In this document: positions 18,555-28,809 of the stretch, one piece after another | Numbering within the stretch: the first letter of the stretch is position 1 | Layout: each line of letters opens with the position of its first letter | Source of the DNA: a bacterium | Lineage (GTDB): Bacteria > Joyebacterota > Joyebacteria > Joyebacterales > Joyebacteraceae | Assembly (NCBI GenBank): GCA_025774245.1 | Contig: JALGWI010000021.1 | Location: 1 to 64,000, forward strand | Reading direction: 5' to 3' | DNA: 64,000 nucleotides | Notes under the pieces: model-generated | The model's input: the letters and a program-made list of their open reading frames with translations, nothing else | Told to the model about the DNA's origin: nothing | Database searches by the model: none | Program-made: the position numbers and the translations under genes

Positions 18555-20027
18555 CTAATCCACCTTCACGACGTCGCTGAGCTTCCAGCTTTTGTCGAAG
18601 AAGGGCTCCAGCGGTCCGTAGAAGCGGAAGTACATGAAGAAGCCCTCGCCCGGCTTCGTCTTGATCCAACCCGTTTCGCCTGATGGCGGCGGCGTGGGGC
18701 CGAAGTGGATGTCGACGCTGCCATCTGCGTTCACCGGCAGGTCCGCATACGAGTTGATGGCCGACTTCGGCCGACCCGCGTCCAGGATCGAGCGCGTCTT
18801 GGTGTCGTAGACGCAGACCGACCAGAAGTCCTGGGCGGGGACGTCTGTCGGGACGTTCAAGGTGTAGGAGTGGCTCCCGTTCAGGTGCGCGCCCGTCGCG
18901 TCGCGGCACGTGAACATGTACTTCGAGCCCTTCCCGCGAATCGACAGCACCATGGAGAATGCGCCGGTCATGGCTTGATGTGAGAACGCGGCACGTTCGT
19001 AGAGCTCGAGGCGGTGCTCGCCGTCGAAGGACGGCGAGTCGGTGAGGAAACAGAACTCCCACTGCCGGTCCGGATAAACGATCGCGCGCGGTAGCTCGCT
19101 CTCGAACGAGAGGGTCGTGTTCATCGCGAACGCGACCTCCTCCGCCTCGACCAGCAGCGCACGCATGGCTTCGTCAGGCTCGAACGGCTTGCCCTTCTCG
19201 ATCCCGATCATCGACGCCATGCCCATCATGGCGCGGTCATGGGGTTGCACGGTCTCCTCGTTCAACCCCTTGGCGAGTAGCTCCCAGTAGGCGAACCCAC
19301 GCGGGGGGATGCAGTACGCCGGGTGCTCCGAGGCGTTCAGGTAGCGCTGCGGTGCGTCCGGGTCGGAGAGCGGGTAGAGCTTCATGCCTTTCAAGGTCTC
19401 GGCTGCCGCCTTGTTGTCGCCGTCCTTCACGAACGCCCGGGCAAGCCAGAACACGTTGAAGGTCGCGCACGGCACGACGTAGTAGCCCTCCTCCGGCAGT
19501 TCACCTTCGTAGCCCGGAGGCACCAGGAGGTAGCTGCCGCCCTTGCCGCCATCGGGGCCGGGGCGGCCCAGGTCGGACTGGGGGCGCTGCCACGCGTCGC
19601 CGATGAACCCGACCACATCGGGGACCACCTCCAGCACCATCGGCTCGGTCGCCAGCGTCAGCACGTTGTAGGCGTAGACGGTGGACTGATTCCCTGTCGG
19701 GACGACTGTCTTCGGGGTGAGGTAGTCCTCGAAGATTGGGATCGAAGTGCTCGTGATCCCGACCTCGCGGTGCCCCTCCCGCAAACTCATGACGTTGGCG
19801 AACGGGAAGCTCCAGAGGAACGTCTGGACAGCGGCCTGGAACCTGAGCTCCTCTCTGAGCATGGAGGCCGTCGCCTCGGTCACGTAGCCGCCCTCGAGCT
19901 CGATCGTGCCGAGCCGGGCGGCTCCGACTCCACCGCCTGTCTCCGATGCGCCCCCCGGCGCCTGTGCCAGCGCCGTGGCGCATCCCAACGCCAGGACGCA
20001 CACCAGGGCTACTACTGCGTTCTTCAT
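18555..20027 (-). CDS. exported DUF1254/DUF1214 protein, paralogue 2
   Basis: 490 residues from the ATG at 20027 (GGGAG eight bases upstream). Signal peptide about 1-22 (VALVCVLALGCATALAQA). The N-terminal DUF1254 domain spans about 50-180 (FLWSFPFANVMSLREG, GDAWQRPQSDLGRPG). The C-terminal DUF1214 domain includes LNVPTDVPAQDFWSVCVYD and ends with FFMYFRFYGPLEPFFDKSW. Such proteins are secreted or periplasmic and their biochemical role is not established. It is a tandem paralogue of the gene immediately upstream, 59 bases away, and closes the operon. Confidence 0.85.
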   Translation of the reverse strand: MKNAVVALVCVLALGCATALAQAPGGASETGGGVGAARLGTIELEGGYVTEATASMLREELRFQAAVQTFLWSFPFANVMSLREGHREVGITSTSIPIFEDYLTPKTVVPTGNQSTVYAYNVLTLATEPMVLEVVPDVVGFIGDAWQRPQSDLGRPGPDGGKGGSYLLVPPGYEGELPEEGYYVVPCATFNVFWLARAFVKDGDNKAAAETLKGMKLYPLSDPDAPQRYLNASEHPAYCIPPRGFAYWELLAKGLNEETVQPHDRAMMGMASMIGIEKGKPFEPDEAMRALLVEAEEVAFAMNTTLSFESELPRAIVYPDRQWEFCFLTDSPSFDGEHRLELYERAAFSHQAMTGAFSMVLSIRGKGSKYMFTCRDATGAHLNGSHSYTLNVPTDVPAQDFWSVCVYDTKTRSILDAGRPKSAINSYADLPVNADGSVDIHFGPTPPPSGETGWIKTKPGEGFFMYFRFYGPLEPFFDKSWKLSDVVKVD

Positions 20028-20086
20028 GTTCGGTCTCCCGTTGACGTTGGGCACGCGGTCCAACGCCGTGCCCAGCCGGATGAACA

Positions 20087-21511
20087 CTACTCCACCAACT
20101 CGATGTCGTTCAGCTCCCAAGAGCCGTCGAAGACCGCCGGCTCCGGTCCGTAAAAGCGGAACAGCAGGAAGAACTTCCGCCCCTCTGCGGTCGGCACCCA
20201 GTTGGTTTCCATCCCTTCGGGGGCCTCGGGGCCGAAGAAGAGATCGACGGTGCCGTCGTCGTTCGTGACGAGACCCAGGGTAGCCGATCCGGCGCCGACC
20301 TTGGGCATGTCCCTGATCCAAGCGGCGGACTCGAGGTCGTAGACCACAGCCGACCAGAAGTCCCTCACCGGCACGTCGGCGGGGACGTTGAGCCTGTAGG
20401 TCCTCCCCCCGTCCAGCCAGTTGCCGTCCTTGTCTTCCGCGAGGTCGAGGTAGTAGGTGGCGGTCCCGTAGTTCTTCACACTGCTGATGACCGCGTAGTA
20501 GAGACATCCGCGGGCGTGGTAGTCGAAGTGGCTCGGGAACACCCACGAGAAGTCGGTCTCCACGGCGCCGGGAGGAGTCAGGACACTCCACTTCTTCCCC
20601 TCGTATGCCCACGGGTTCAGGAACTTGTGGTACTGCTCGATCATGTACTCCAGCGCCTCGGCGGACGCGACCGCGTAGACCTCCGTCATCGCGGCATCCG
20701 GCGCGAAGGGCGCACCCTTCTCGATCCCGATGGTCCTGAGCAGTCCCATCATCGCGAGGTTCTGCTCTTCGACTGTCTCTTCCTGGATGATCTCGTGCAG
20801 CTCGGCGTAGACGGTCTCGTCGAGCTTGACGATCCCTTCCATGTTCCTGCCGTAGATGTCCACGGAGCGGCTCTCGGGCGGGTTCTCCGCCTGCGACAAC
20901 GGGTAGACCTTGATCCGCTTCGCGAAAGCGGCAGCCTTGGCGAGGTTCTCTGGGCTCGCGTCCGGGATAATCGGACGGAGGATCGCGAAGCCGTTGTACG
21001 TCTTCTGAGGGAGGACGTAGGCCCCGGTGAGAAGTTCGCCGTCGTAGCCAGGCGGCAGCATCAGGTACTTGCCGCCGCGTCCCTGATCCTTGCCCTTGGC
21101 GCCGACGTCCTCGAGGGGACGCTGCCACGCGTCCATGAGTGTGCCGAAGATCGCTACCCCCTCCGCCGACGGGGGTATCTCGACGACCACCGGCCCGTCC
21201 TTCACCGTCCAGAAGAAGTCCACGTAGGGCGTGTTGTCGTTCGGAGTGGCGGCCTGGAACTTCCAGTCCTGGACCAGGGAATTGTAGGCGATGTCGTTGT
21301 AGCCGACCCCGAGATCCGCATGACCGTCGCGGAAGGTCTTGAAGTTGAGCAGCGGCATCGCCCACACGATGGCATCGATGGCGCGATAGTGCGTGACGCG
21401 ATCACCGATGGTCCTTCCCTGCGCGCCCGCCGAGCCGACGCTACCCGTCAACAGGAACGCGGCGACCAGCACGACGCAGAGCGCTCGCGGCACCACAGTC
21501 TGTGCTCTCAC
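20087..21511 (-). CDS. exported DUF1254/DUF1214 protein, paralogue 1
   Basis: 474 residues. GTG start at 21511; its second to fourth bases form the TGA that would end the full-length coaX frame, a 4-bp overlap. Signal peptide about 1-31 (VVLVAAFLLTGSVGSAGAQG). DUF1254 motifs: IVWAMPLLNFKTFRDG and MDAWQRPLEDVGAKG. DUF1214 motifs: LNVPADVPVRDFWSAVVYD and the ending FRFYGPEPAVFDGSWELNDI. Clearly homologous over its whole length to the next gene. Two diverged copies kept side by side suggest a heteromer or different substrates, but this is inference. Confidence 0.85.
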   Translation of the reverse strand: MRAQTVVPRALCVVLVAAFLLTGSVGSAGAQGRTIGDRVTHYRAIDAIVWAMPLLNFKTFRDGHADLGVGYNDIAYNSLVQDWKFQAATPNDNTPYVDFFWTVKDGPVVVEIPPSAEGVAIFGTLMDAWQRPLEDVGAKGKDQGRGGKYLMLPPGYDGELLTGAYVLPQKTYNGFAILRPIIPDASPENLAKAAAFAKRIKVYPLSQAENPPESRSVDIYGRNMEGIVKLDETVYAELHEIIQEETVEEQNLAMMGLLRTIGIEKGAPFAPDAAMTEVYAVASAEALEYMIEQYHKFLNPWAYEGKKWSVLTPPGAVETDFSWVFPSHFDYHARGCLYYAVISSVKNYGTATYYLDLAEDKDGNWLDGGRTYRLNVPADVPVRDFWSAVVYDLESAAWIRDMPKVGAGSATLGLVTNDDGTVDLFFGPEAPEGMETNWVPTAEGRKFFLLFRFYGPEPAVFDGSWELNDIELVE

Positions 21512-22287
21512 TGTCCCCCCCCCTCATTCACCCTCTCATGAATGAGCGCGAGCCCCAGAAGCGTCAGATCGGGCTCGACGATGTTGATCACCTTCGTGAA
21601 GATCGAGATCTTCTCGGCCAGGCCGCCGGTCGCGACGACCGTCGGCTTCTCCCCCCACTCCTCCTAGAGCCTGCGGACGATCTCGTCGACCTGTCCGACG
21701 ACCCCGAAGATGATCCCCGACCGCAGCGACTCCTCTGTCGATTTCCCTATCGCCGACTCCGGCGGGTCAAACGGCACACCGTGGAGGAGCGCCGCCCGCC
21801 GGAACAGGTTCTCGGCCGACGTCACGACGCCGGGCGCGATCGCGCCGCCCAGGTAGTGACCGTCAGCCGTCACGACGTCGAACGTGGTCGCCGTCCCGAA
21901 GTCGACCACGATCGCCGGACCCTTCGCGAGCTCCATGACCCCGACGGCGTTCGCGAGCCTGTCGGGCCCGACCTCCGACGGATCGCGGTAGTCGATCGTG
22001 ATCCCGAGGTCGAGATCGGGACCCACGACGACCGGGTGGACCTTGAGGATCTCCTCCGCCATTGCGACGAACGCGCTCGTCAACGCGGGGACGACGGAGC
22101 AGACGGCGACACCCGCGATCTCGCGGAGATCGACGCCGGACTGCCCGCACAGCTCCTTCAGGAGGATGCCGAACTCGTCGGCGGTCCTCCGCGGATCACT
22201 CGTCACACGCCACCGGAAGAGCAGCTCCTTCTCCTCGAGCAGCCCGAGCACGATGTTCGTGTTGCCGATGTCGACTGCGAGAAGCAT
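21508..22287 (-). pseudogene. coaX: type III pantothenate kinase coaX, interrupted by an in-frame TAG
   Basis: The intact frame gives 207 residues ending in a TAG at 21664-21666. It has DIGNTN (6-11), GPDRLANAVG and VVDFGTATTFDVV. Reading on past the TAG in the same frame gives 51 more codons to a TGA at 21508-21510. These encode the missing CoaX C-terminus, including the VVATGG adenosine-binding motif and LTLLGLALIHER. With one sense codon in place of TAG the protein would be 259 residues, the normal family length. One base change (AAG or CAG to TAG) explains it. TAG ends other genes here (groES, rpmB), so recoding is unlikely: a nonsense mutation or an assembly error. The enzyme makes 4'-phosphopantothenate for CoA. 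Confidence 0.85.
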
Positions 22288-22347
22288 CAGGCTCTCCTTC
22301 CGTCCCCGTCGCCGACCGGGTTTCGCGACGTTGTGCTGCCCCGTTGC

Positions 22348-23232
22348 CTAGAACAGGATCTCCCGCGCCAGTATTCCAGTGGCAACCGCGACGAGGATAC
22401 TCCAGAGAGTACCTATCAGGTAGTAGTCTGAGAAGCTCTGCGACTCGAGTTCCTTGAACCTGGCGATGGACTTCGCTGCGAGGACGAGACCGAGAGCCCC
22501 CCACTGACCGTACAACAGGAGCGTCAGCGCCAGTGCTCTCTCGAGTCGCCCTATCATCATTCCCATCCGGCGATCAGCCGTGTAGTCCATGGCACCGGGA
22601 CCGTCGCCTTCCTGGTGATCGCCTGGAGGCGGCTCTTCTTCGGTACCGTTCTTTCGGCGGACAACCAGCAGATCGCCTTTCACTCGCACGAGAAAGGACG
22701 TAACAGCCGTACCGTTGACTCCTGGATAGGCGCCGAGGGCCTTCTCGACGATCATGGATCCACCCCAGACACAGAAGACGTAGGCCGTGCTCAGCACGGC
22801 GACGTGCCTCAACGTCGGCATCCAGAGAGTCGGAGATGGAAGCAGGATATCTCGCTGAGCCCCCGACCTGTAGAGGACCCACCATACAGCGATGATCATC
22901 AGGACGTGAATCGCCTGATCCGCAAGCAGCCCGGAGACCGACCTTCCACGCTCTCCCCAGAGTCTGATCCTGAGAGCGTCCTGCAGCGTGTGCGCTGCCG
23001 CGAGCGCCATCGCCCAGAGCACGGCTGCGACGCTGAGGAACGGGATCAGGAATCCGACGTGAGTGACCAGCACGATCACACCATGGACGAGAAGACTCCG
23101 GAGGCTCCTCTCCTTCTTTTCGGCAAGTCGCCGAGACTGGAACAAGAAGTCTCCAAACACATGCCCGGCAACGAGAAGTACAAGCAGCAGGGTTGCCTTG
23201 TCGCTGGGCGCGAATGACATCTGGAAGGTCAT
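22348..23232 (-). CDS. DUF3307 membrane protein
   Basis: 294 residues from the ATG at 23232, which overlaps the satD stop by 4 bp (ATGA). Several hydrophobic helices are seen: LLLVLLVAGHVFGDFLFQ near residue 16, VIVLVTHVGFLIPFLSVAAVLWAMAL, VLMIIAVWWVLY, and a C-terminal pair. The HVFGDFLFQ segment followed by H-x(n)-H motifs (LLVHG, AAHTLQDA) is characteristic of DUF3307. Genes of this family often sit beside satD-like genes, as here, and the pair is presumably one functional unit. The biochemical role is unknown. Codon use looks somewhat less GC-biased than in nearby genes (by eye). Confidence 0.8.
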   Translation of the reverse strand: MTFQMSFAPSDKATLLLVLLVAGHVFGDFLFQSRRLAEKKERSLRSLLVHGVIVLVTHVGFLIPFLSVAAVLWAMALAAAHTLQDALRIRLWGERGRSVSGLLADQAIHVLMIIAVWWVLYRSGAQRDILLPSPTLWMPTLRHVAVLSTAYVFCVWGGSMIVEKALGAYPGVNGTAVTSFLVRVKGDLLVVRRKNGTEEEPPPGDHQEGDGPGAMDYTADRRMGMMIGRLERALALTLLLYGQWGALGLVLAAKSIARFKELESQSFSDYYLIGTLWSILVAVATGILAREILF

Positions 23233-23906
23233 TGCTCTGAGCTCCTCCGCGGGGCAGCGTGATCCCCGCCGGTCTGACCGAACAGAGTCAGCGCATTCAC
23301 AGCCGCATTCTCCGCCTCGCGGACCGGCCCATACAGAGCCGCTGCCAGTGTCTCGGTCACGACGGACGGCACGACACCAAGCTCCGATGCCACTTGCTTC
23401 CGTGAGGGTGCCCAACGCGCGAGCGCGACGATCTCGGCCTGCCTCTCAGTCCAGCCACGACGGACTGCGCCCAACAGCGAGAAGATGCCGTTCACTATCC
23501 TGTCAGCCTCCGGCCCGAAACCGCGCGCAACCACCCACTCTTCCGACTGCTTGGCTTCGCCGAGAGCTTCCCTGGCAAGGTGGAAGCACGGACCGTCCAT
23601 CACTGCCGCGTCCGCGTCTACCGCGGTGTCGATCTCTCCCCACCCGAGGCCGTATCTGATCCCGACTCCTGGCAGTCCCCCCTCCATGTGCACCAGCGCG
23701 TCTATCGCACCCGCCGGTCTCTTGAGGAGACCTTCGAACTCATCACCGAGAGCGATCCGGAACCCCGATTCGATCACATCAGGTCCCAGCCGAGTGTTCA
23801 GCTCCTGGAGAGCTTGCTTCAGACGTAGCTGAACCAGCTTCCGGTCGGGGAGGTTTCTGGAATCAACGATGTCGCCGATCATGACGAGGTGTTTTGGTTC
23901 GGTCAT
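23229..23906 (-). CDS. SatD-family protein with C-terminal HTH, probable autoregulator
   Basis: 225 residues from the ATG at 23906 (MTEPKHLVMIGDIVDSR). The opening IGDIVDSR plus LKQALQELN, ALGDEF and IRYGLGWGEI match the SatD family named after the Streptococcus sat operon. The last third (AEIVALARWAPSRKQVASELGVVPSVVTETL) looks like a helix-turn-helix. Four 18-bp TTCGG-N8-CCGAA palindromes lie around its promoter and start codon (23898-24040), so it probably represses itself and the co-translated DUF3307 gene. GAGAGG stands about 12 bases upstream of this ATG; an alternative frame to 23984 would run through the operators. Confidence 0.75.
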   Translation of the reverse strand: MTEPKHLVMIGDIVDSRNLPDRKLVQLRLKQALQELNTRLGPDVIESGFRIALGDEFEGLLKRPAGAIDALVHMEGGLPGVGIRYGLGWGEIDTAVDADAAVMDGPCFHLAREALGEAKQSEEWVVARGFGPEADRIVNGIFSLLGAVRRGWTERQAEIVALARWAPSRKQVASELGVVPSVVTETLAAALYGPVREAENAAVNALTLFGQTGGDHAAPRRSSEQ

Positions 23907-23915
23907 TTTGCCGAA
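23898..23915 (-). promoter_or_regulatory. satD operator 1 (over the start codon)
   Basis: TTCGGTCATTTTGCCGAA on the plus strand: TTCGG-N8-CCGAA, with the satD start codon inside it. Confidence 0.65.
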
Positions 23916-23926
23916 TTCCTCTCTTT

Positions 23927-23944
23927 TTCGGCGTTTATGCCGAA
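23927..23944 (-). promoter_or_regulatory. satD operator 2 (leader)
   Basis: TTCGGCGTTTATGCCGAA: perfect 6-base arms TTCGGC/GCCGAA with a 6-base centre, exactly 29 bases from operator 1. Confidence 0.7.
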
Positions 23945-23993
23945 CAGGAGTCCGTTCTTGCTGCCTTCTTCCGGATATGAACATGTCTCATGA

Positions 23994-24011
23994 TTCGGGA
24001 TATTCACCGAA
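23994..24011 (-). promoter_or_regulatory. satD operator 3 (just past the transcription start)
   Basis: TTCGGGATATTCACCGAA: TTCGG-N8-CCGAA, 67 bases from operator 2. Confidence 0.65.
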
Positions 24012-24022
24012 CTCACCAACAA

Positions 24023-24040
24023 TTCGGCAAATTACCCGAA
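24023..24040 (-). promoter_or_regulatory. satD operator 4 (over the -10 element)
   Basis: TTCGGCAAATTACCCGAA: TTCGG-N8-CCGAA, exactly 29 bases from operator 3. The -10 hexamer (24029-24034) lies in its centre. Confidence 0.7.
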
Positions 24041-24057
24041 TAGCTCCCTGCTGTCAA
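24029..24057 (-). promoter_or_regulatory. satD-DUF3307 promoter
   Basis: Minus strand TTGACA (24052-24057, overlapping the birA stop codon), 17-base spacer, TAATTT (24029-24034). The perfect -35 and a -10 buried in an operator suggest a strong promoter held off by a repressor. Confidence 0.6.
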
Positions 24058-24881
24058 CAGGAATCCGCACTGCCTCGCAGCACCCTCAGCGTCACGTTCC
24101 CCAGCGGCAGGATCTTCTCCTGCCGCCCCGCGGGCAGCCGGACGACGATCCCGCCGTCGTCCTCGAGACCGTGCACGGTACCCTCCACGGTCCTCCCCTC
24201 CACCGTCACCTCCACCTGCTCCCCGAAGACCAGTGACAGCTCCCTCCACTCCTCGATCAGGTCGCGGTGGTCCGGACTGCGGTACTGGAAGTAGCGCGGC
24301 TCGAACTCCCTGATGATGCGAGCCAGGATCGCCCCGCGCATGAACCGCCGTCCCGCTTCGCACTCGAGCGACGTCGCCTCGTACCAATCGTTCGAGGGGA
24401 GCGCATCCGCGGGCACGTTGACGTTGATCCCCACACCCAGCACGAGCGCGCCCTGCCGCGGAGCGCGCGGCCGCCCGCCGGCCGTCTCGATCATGATGCC
24501 CGCGAGCTTCCGCGGACCGACGTAGACGTCGTTCGGCCACTTGATTCTCGTTTCGACGCCCGACGCGTCCGTGACCGCCTTCGCGATCGCGACGGCCGCG
24601 ACGATCGAGAGTCCGCCCGCCCGTTCGGGAGGCAGGTGCGGCCTCAGGATCACGGAGAACCAGAGACCGCCCGCCGGAGACTGCCAGACGCTCCCCCTCC
24701 TGCCCCTGCCGCTCGCCTGCGTCTCGGCGAGGACGATCGTCCCCTCCGGCGCGTCGCCCTGCGCGAGCCGTCGCGCGACGTCGTTCGTCGAGCCCACCCT
24801 GCCGAAGGCGTGGAGGCGCCACGTCACGCGCTGCCCGTTCGGGCGCGCGGCTTCGCTGCCGGACGCGCGTTGGCTCATCAC
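24054..24881 (-). CDS. birA: biotin-[acetyl-CoA carboxylase] ligase (monofunctional)
   Basis: 275 residues. It starts directly with the catalytic domain: GSTNDVARRL near residue 30, then ASGRGRRGSVWQSPAGGLWFSV (biotin/AMP loop), KWPNDVYVGPRKLAGIMIE and GVGINVN. There is no N-terminal DNA-binding domain, so this is a class I ligase that biotinylates the carboxyl carrier protein but does not act as the biotin repressor. The C-terminal SH3-like domain ends near the stop. The start overlaps the nadC stop (ATGATGA) in a coupled uvrB-nadC-birA series. Confidence 0.92.
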   Translation of the reverse strand: MMSQRASGSEAARPNGQRVTWRLHAFGRVGSTNDVARRLAQGDAPEGTIVLAETQASGRGRRGSVWQSPAGGLWFSVILRPHLPPERAGGLSIVAAVAIAKAVTDASGVETRIKWPNDVYVGPRKLAGIMIETAGGRPRAPRQGALVLGVGINVNVPADALPSNDWYEATSLECEAGRRFMRGAILARIIREFEPRYFQYRSPDHRDLIEEWRELSLVFGEQVEVTVEGRTVEGTVHGLEDDGGIVVRLPAGRQEKILPLGNVTLRVLRGSADSC

Positions 24882-25722
24882 GGCTTCGCCTCGAGATCGA
24901 GGGAGATGTCGAGTGCCGGGGCGGAATGGGTGAGCGCCCCGACGGAGATGAAGTCGGGGCCTGTCTCGGCAATCGTGCGAACCTCGTCGAGGGTGACCCC
25001 GCCCGAGACCTCGATCTCAGGCGTCGGGCAGTGCGATCTCGCCATCGCGACGGCCTCGCGCATCTCGGCGATCGTCATGTTGTCGAGCATGATCCGGCCG
25101 ACGCCCGCGTCGAGCGCCTCCCGGAGCTCGGAGGGCCCCGTCACCTCGACCTCGATCGCGAGGCCGGGGTGTCGTTCCCTCACGCGCTCGACGGCGGGAC
25201 GAATCCCGCCCGCCGCCACGATGTGGTTGTCCTTGATCAGGGCCATGTCCCAGAGACCCATGCGGTGGTTGCCGCCGCCCCCGAGCGACACCGCGTACTT
25301 CTCCAGGATCCGCAGGCCGGGCGTGGTCTTCCTTGTGTCGAGGATCGTGACACCCGTTCCCTCGACGGCCGCAGCATACCGCGACGCGAGCGTCGCGACA
25401 CCGGAGAGCCGCTGGAGGAAGTTGAGCGCGGTCCGCTCGCCCGTGAGGATCGCCCGGGTCCTTCCCCGGACCGTCGCCACGAGCGTGCGCGGCGTGACGC
25501 GCGCGCCCTCCGCGACGTGCGCCTCGACCTCGACGTCCGGATCCAGCTCCCGGAAGACCGCCTCCACGACCGGGATGCCCGCGAGCACGCCATCCTCCTT
25601 CGCGATGATCCGTCCCTTCGTGACCTGCTCCGCCGGGACGGTGGAGTCGGTCGTCGCGTCGCCCGTTCCGAGGTCCTCGGCGAGCGCGTTCCTGATGAGT
25701 CCGAGCGTGCGCTCGTCGATCG

Positions 25723-25726
<4 letters not shown>
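24878..25726 (-). CDS. nadC: nicotinate-nucleotide pyrophosphorylase (quinolinate phosphoribosyltransferase)
   Basis: 282 residues, full length. Recognisable blocks: [11 protein letters not shown] near residue 17, [58 protein letters not shown] and the C-terminal [28 protein letters not shown] (quoted in part). It converts quinolinate and PRPP to nicotinate mononucleotide in NAD synthesis. It overlaps uvrB upstream and birA downstream by 4 bp each. nadA and nadB are not in the window. Confidence 0.95.
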
Positions 25727-27873
<2,147 letters not shown>

Positions 27874-28011
27874 GCCGTCCCCGGAGGTTGTGGCGGTCAC
27901 GAGGCGGGCCTGAAGCTGCAAGGCGCCCCGGCGCGCAACGCCGCCCGGGCGCCCGAAGTTGCCGTCGACGTCCGCGCCGGCGCGGGAGTCAGGGCGACGC
28001 GGGCCAGCCGG

Positions 28012-28776
28012 CTACCGCGGGACAATGCCGCCCTCGTTGATGACGACATTCTCGACCAGGCGTCGTCCCGCCCCCGGCGTGCCCAGACTCTCCCCGTTGA
28101 GATAGAGATCCACCGTGCCGCCGCTGCCGACGTCGAGCTCGAACATCTCCTCGGCCTCCCACGCCCGGCGTTCCCCGGCCTCGAGGGTGACCTCGTCGCT
28201 CGCCTCGCCGTCGGTCGAGACGCTGATCCACGTCCTCTCGCGGGCGACGGCCATGAGCTCGAGCTTGTGCCAGACGATCATCGTGTCATCGGCCACACTC
28301 CCCGCGCCGCCCTCCACGTTGACCGGATCCGGACGCTGCTGCTCCTCGGCGTGGGTCGTCTCCATCATCTCGACGGGCTCCGGCGGGGGAATCTCCCGGC
28401 CCTGGCGCCACGCGTACACGACCACGACGGCAAGAGCCACCAGCACGACCACGATCCACGTCCAGCGCCTGCCGGCGAGCCTGCGCCTGTCGTGGATCTC
28501 CACCTCGACGGCGTCCCACTCGTCCAGCTCGTCGGGCTCCTGCTGCTGCGTGAAGCGGAGGTACTTCTGGACGATCTCCTCCTCGTCCAGCTCGAGATGT
28601 CTGGCGTAGGTCCTGATGTGCCCCTTGACGTAGACCGGGGCGGGAAGCGTGCTGAAGCGGTCATCCTCGAGGGACTCGAGGACGACCCTGCTCATCCTCG
28701 TGGCCTTCGCCACCTCCTCGATCGTCTTCCCCTGAGCCTCGCGTGTCCGCCTCAGGAGCTCGCCGACGGACTCCAT
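28012..28776 (-). CDS. RodZ-like membrane protein with N-terminal HTH
   Basis: 254 residues, GGAGG upstream of the start. Residues 1-75 form the Xre-like helix-turn-helix of RodZ (VGELLRRTREAQGKTIEEVA, LPAPVYVKGHIRTYARHL). A single membrane helix lies at about 104-122 (WTWIVVVLVALAVVVVYAW). The periplasmic C-terminal domain (about 160-254) matches the DUF4115 beta domain (ISVSTDGEASDEVTLEAGE...). RodZ links MreB to the wall-synthesis complex and helps set rod shape. It lies 33 bases after the DUF4139 gene in the same direction. Confidence 0.82.
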   Translation of the reverse strand: MESVGELLRRTREAQGKTIEEVAKATRMSRVVLESLEDDRFSTLPAPVYVKGHIRTYARHLELDEEEIVQKYLRFTQQQEPDELDEWDAVEVEIHDRRRLAGRRWTWIVVVLVALAVVVVYAWRQGREIPPPEPVEMMETTHAEEQQRPDPVNVEGGAGSVADDTMIVWHKLELMAVARERTWISVSTDGEASDEVTLEAGERRAWEAEEMFELDVGSGGTVDLYLNGESLGTPGAGRRLVENVVINEGGIVPR

Positions 28777-28809
28777 GTCATCCTCCGGGACACGCCGCCT
28801 GCGCGGCGT

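Noticed and set aside
18555-21365. A single 936-residue open frame covering both DUF1254 genes
   Set aside because: The first half is a shadow frame inside the upstream DUF1254 gene; only the part from the ATG at 20027 has a signal peptide and family motifs.
21664-21666. Amber codon in coaX as a recoded sense codon
   Set aside because: TAG is used as a normal stop by groES, rpmB and other genes here, and no readthrough-promoting context is visible.
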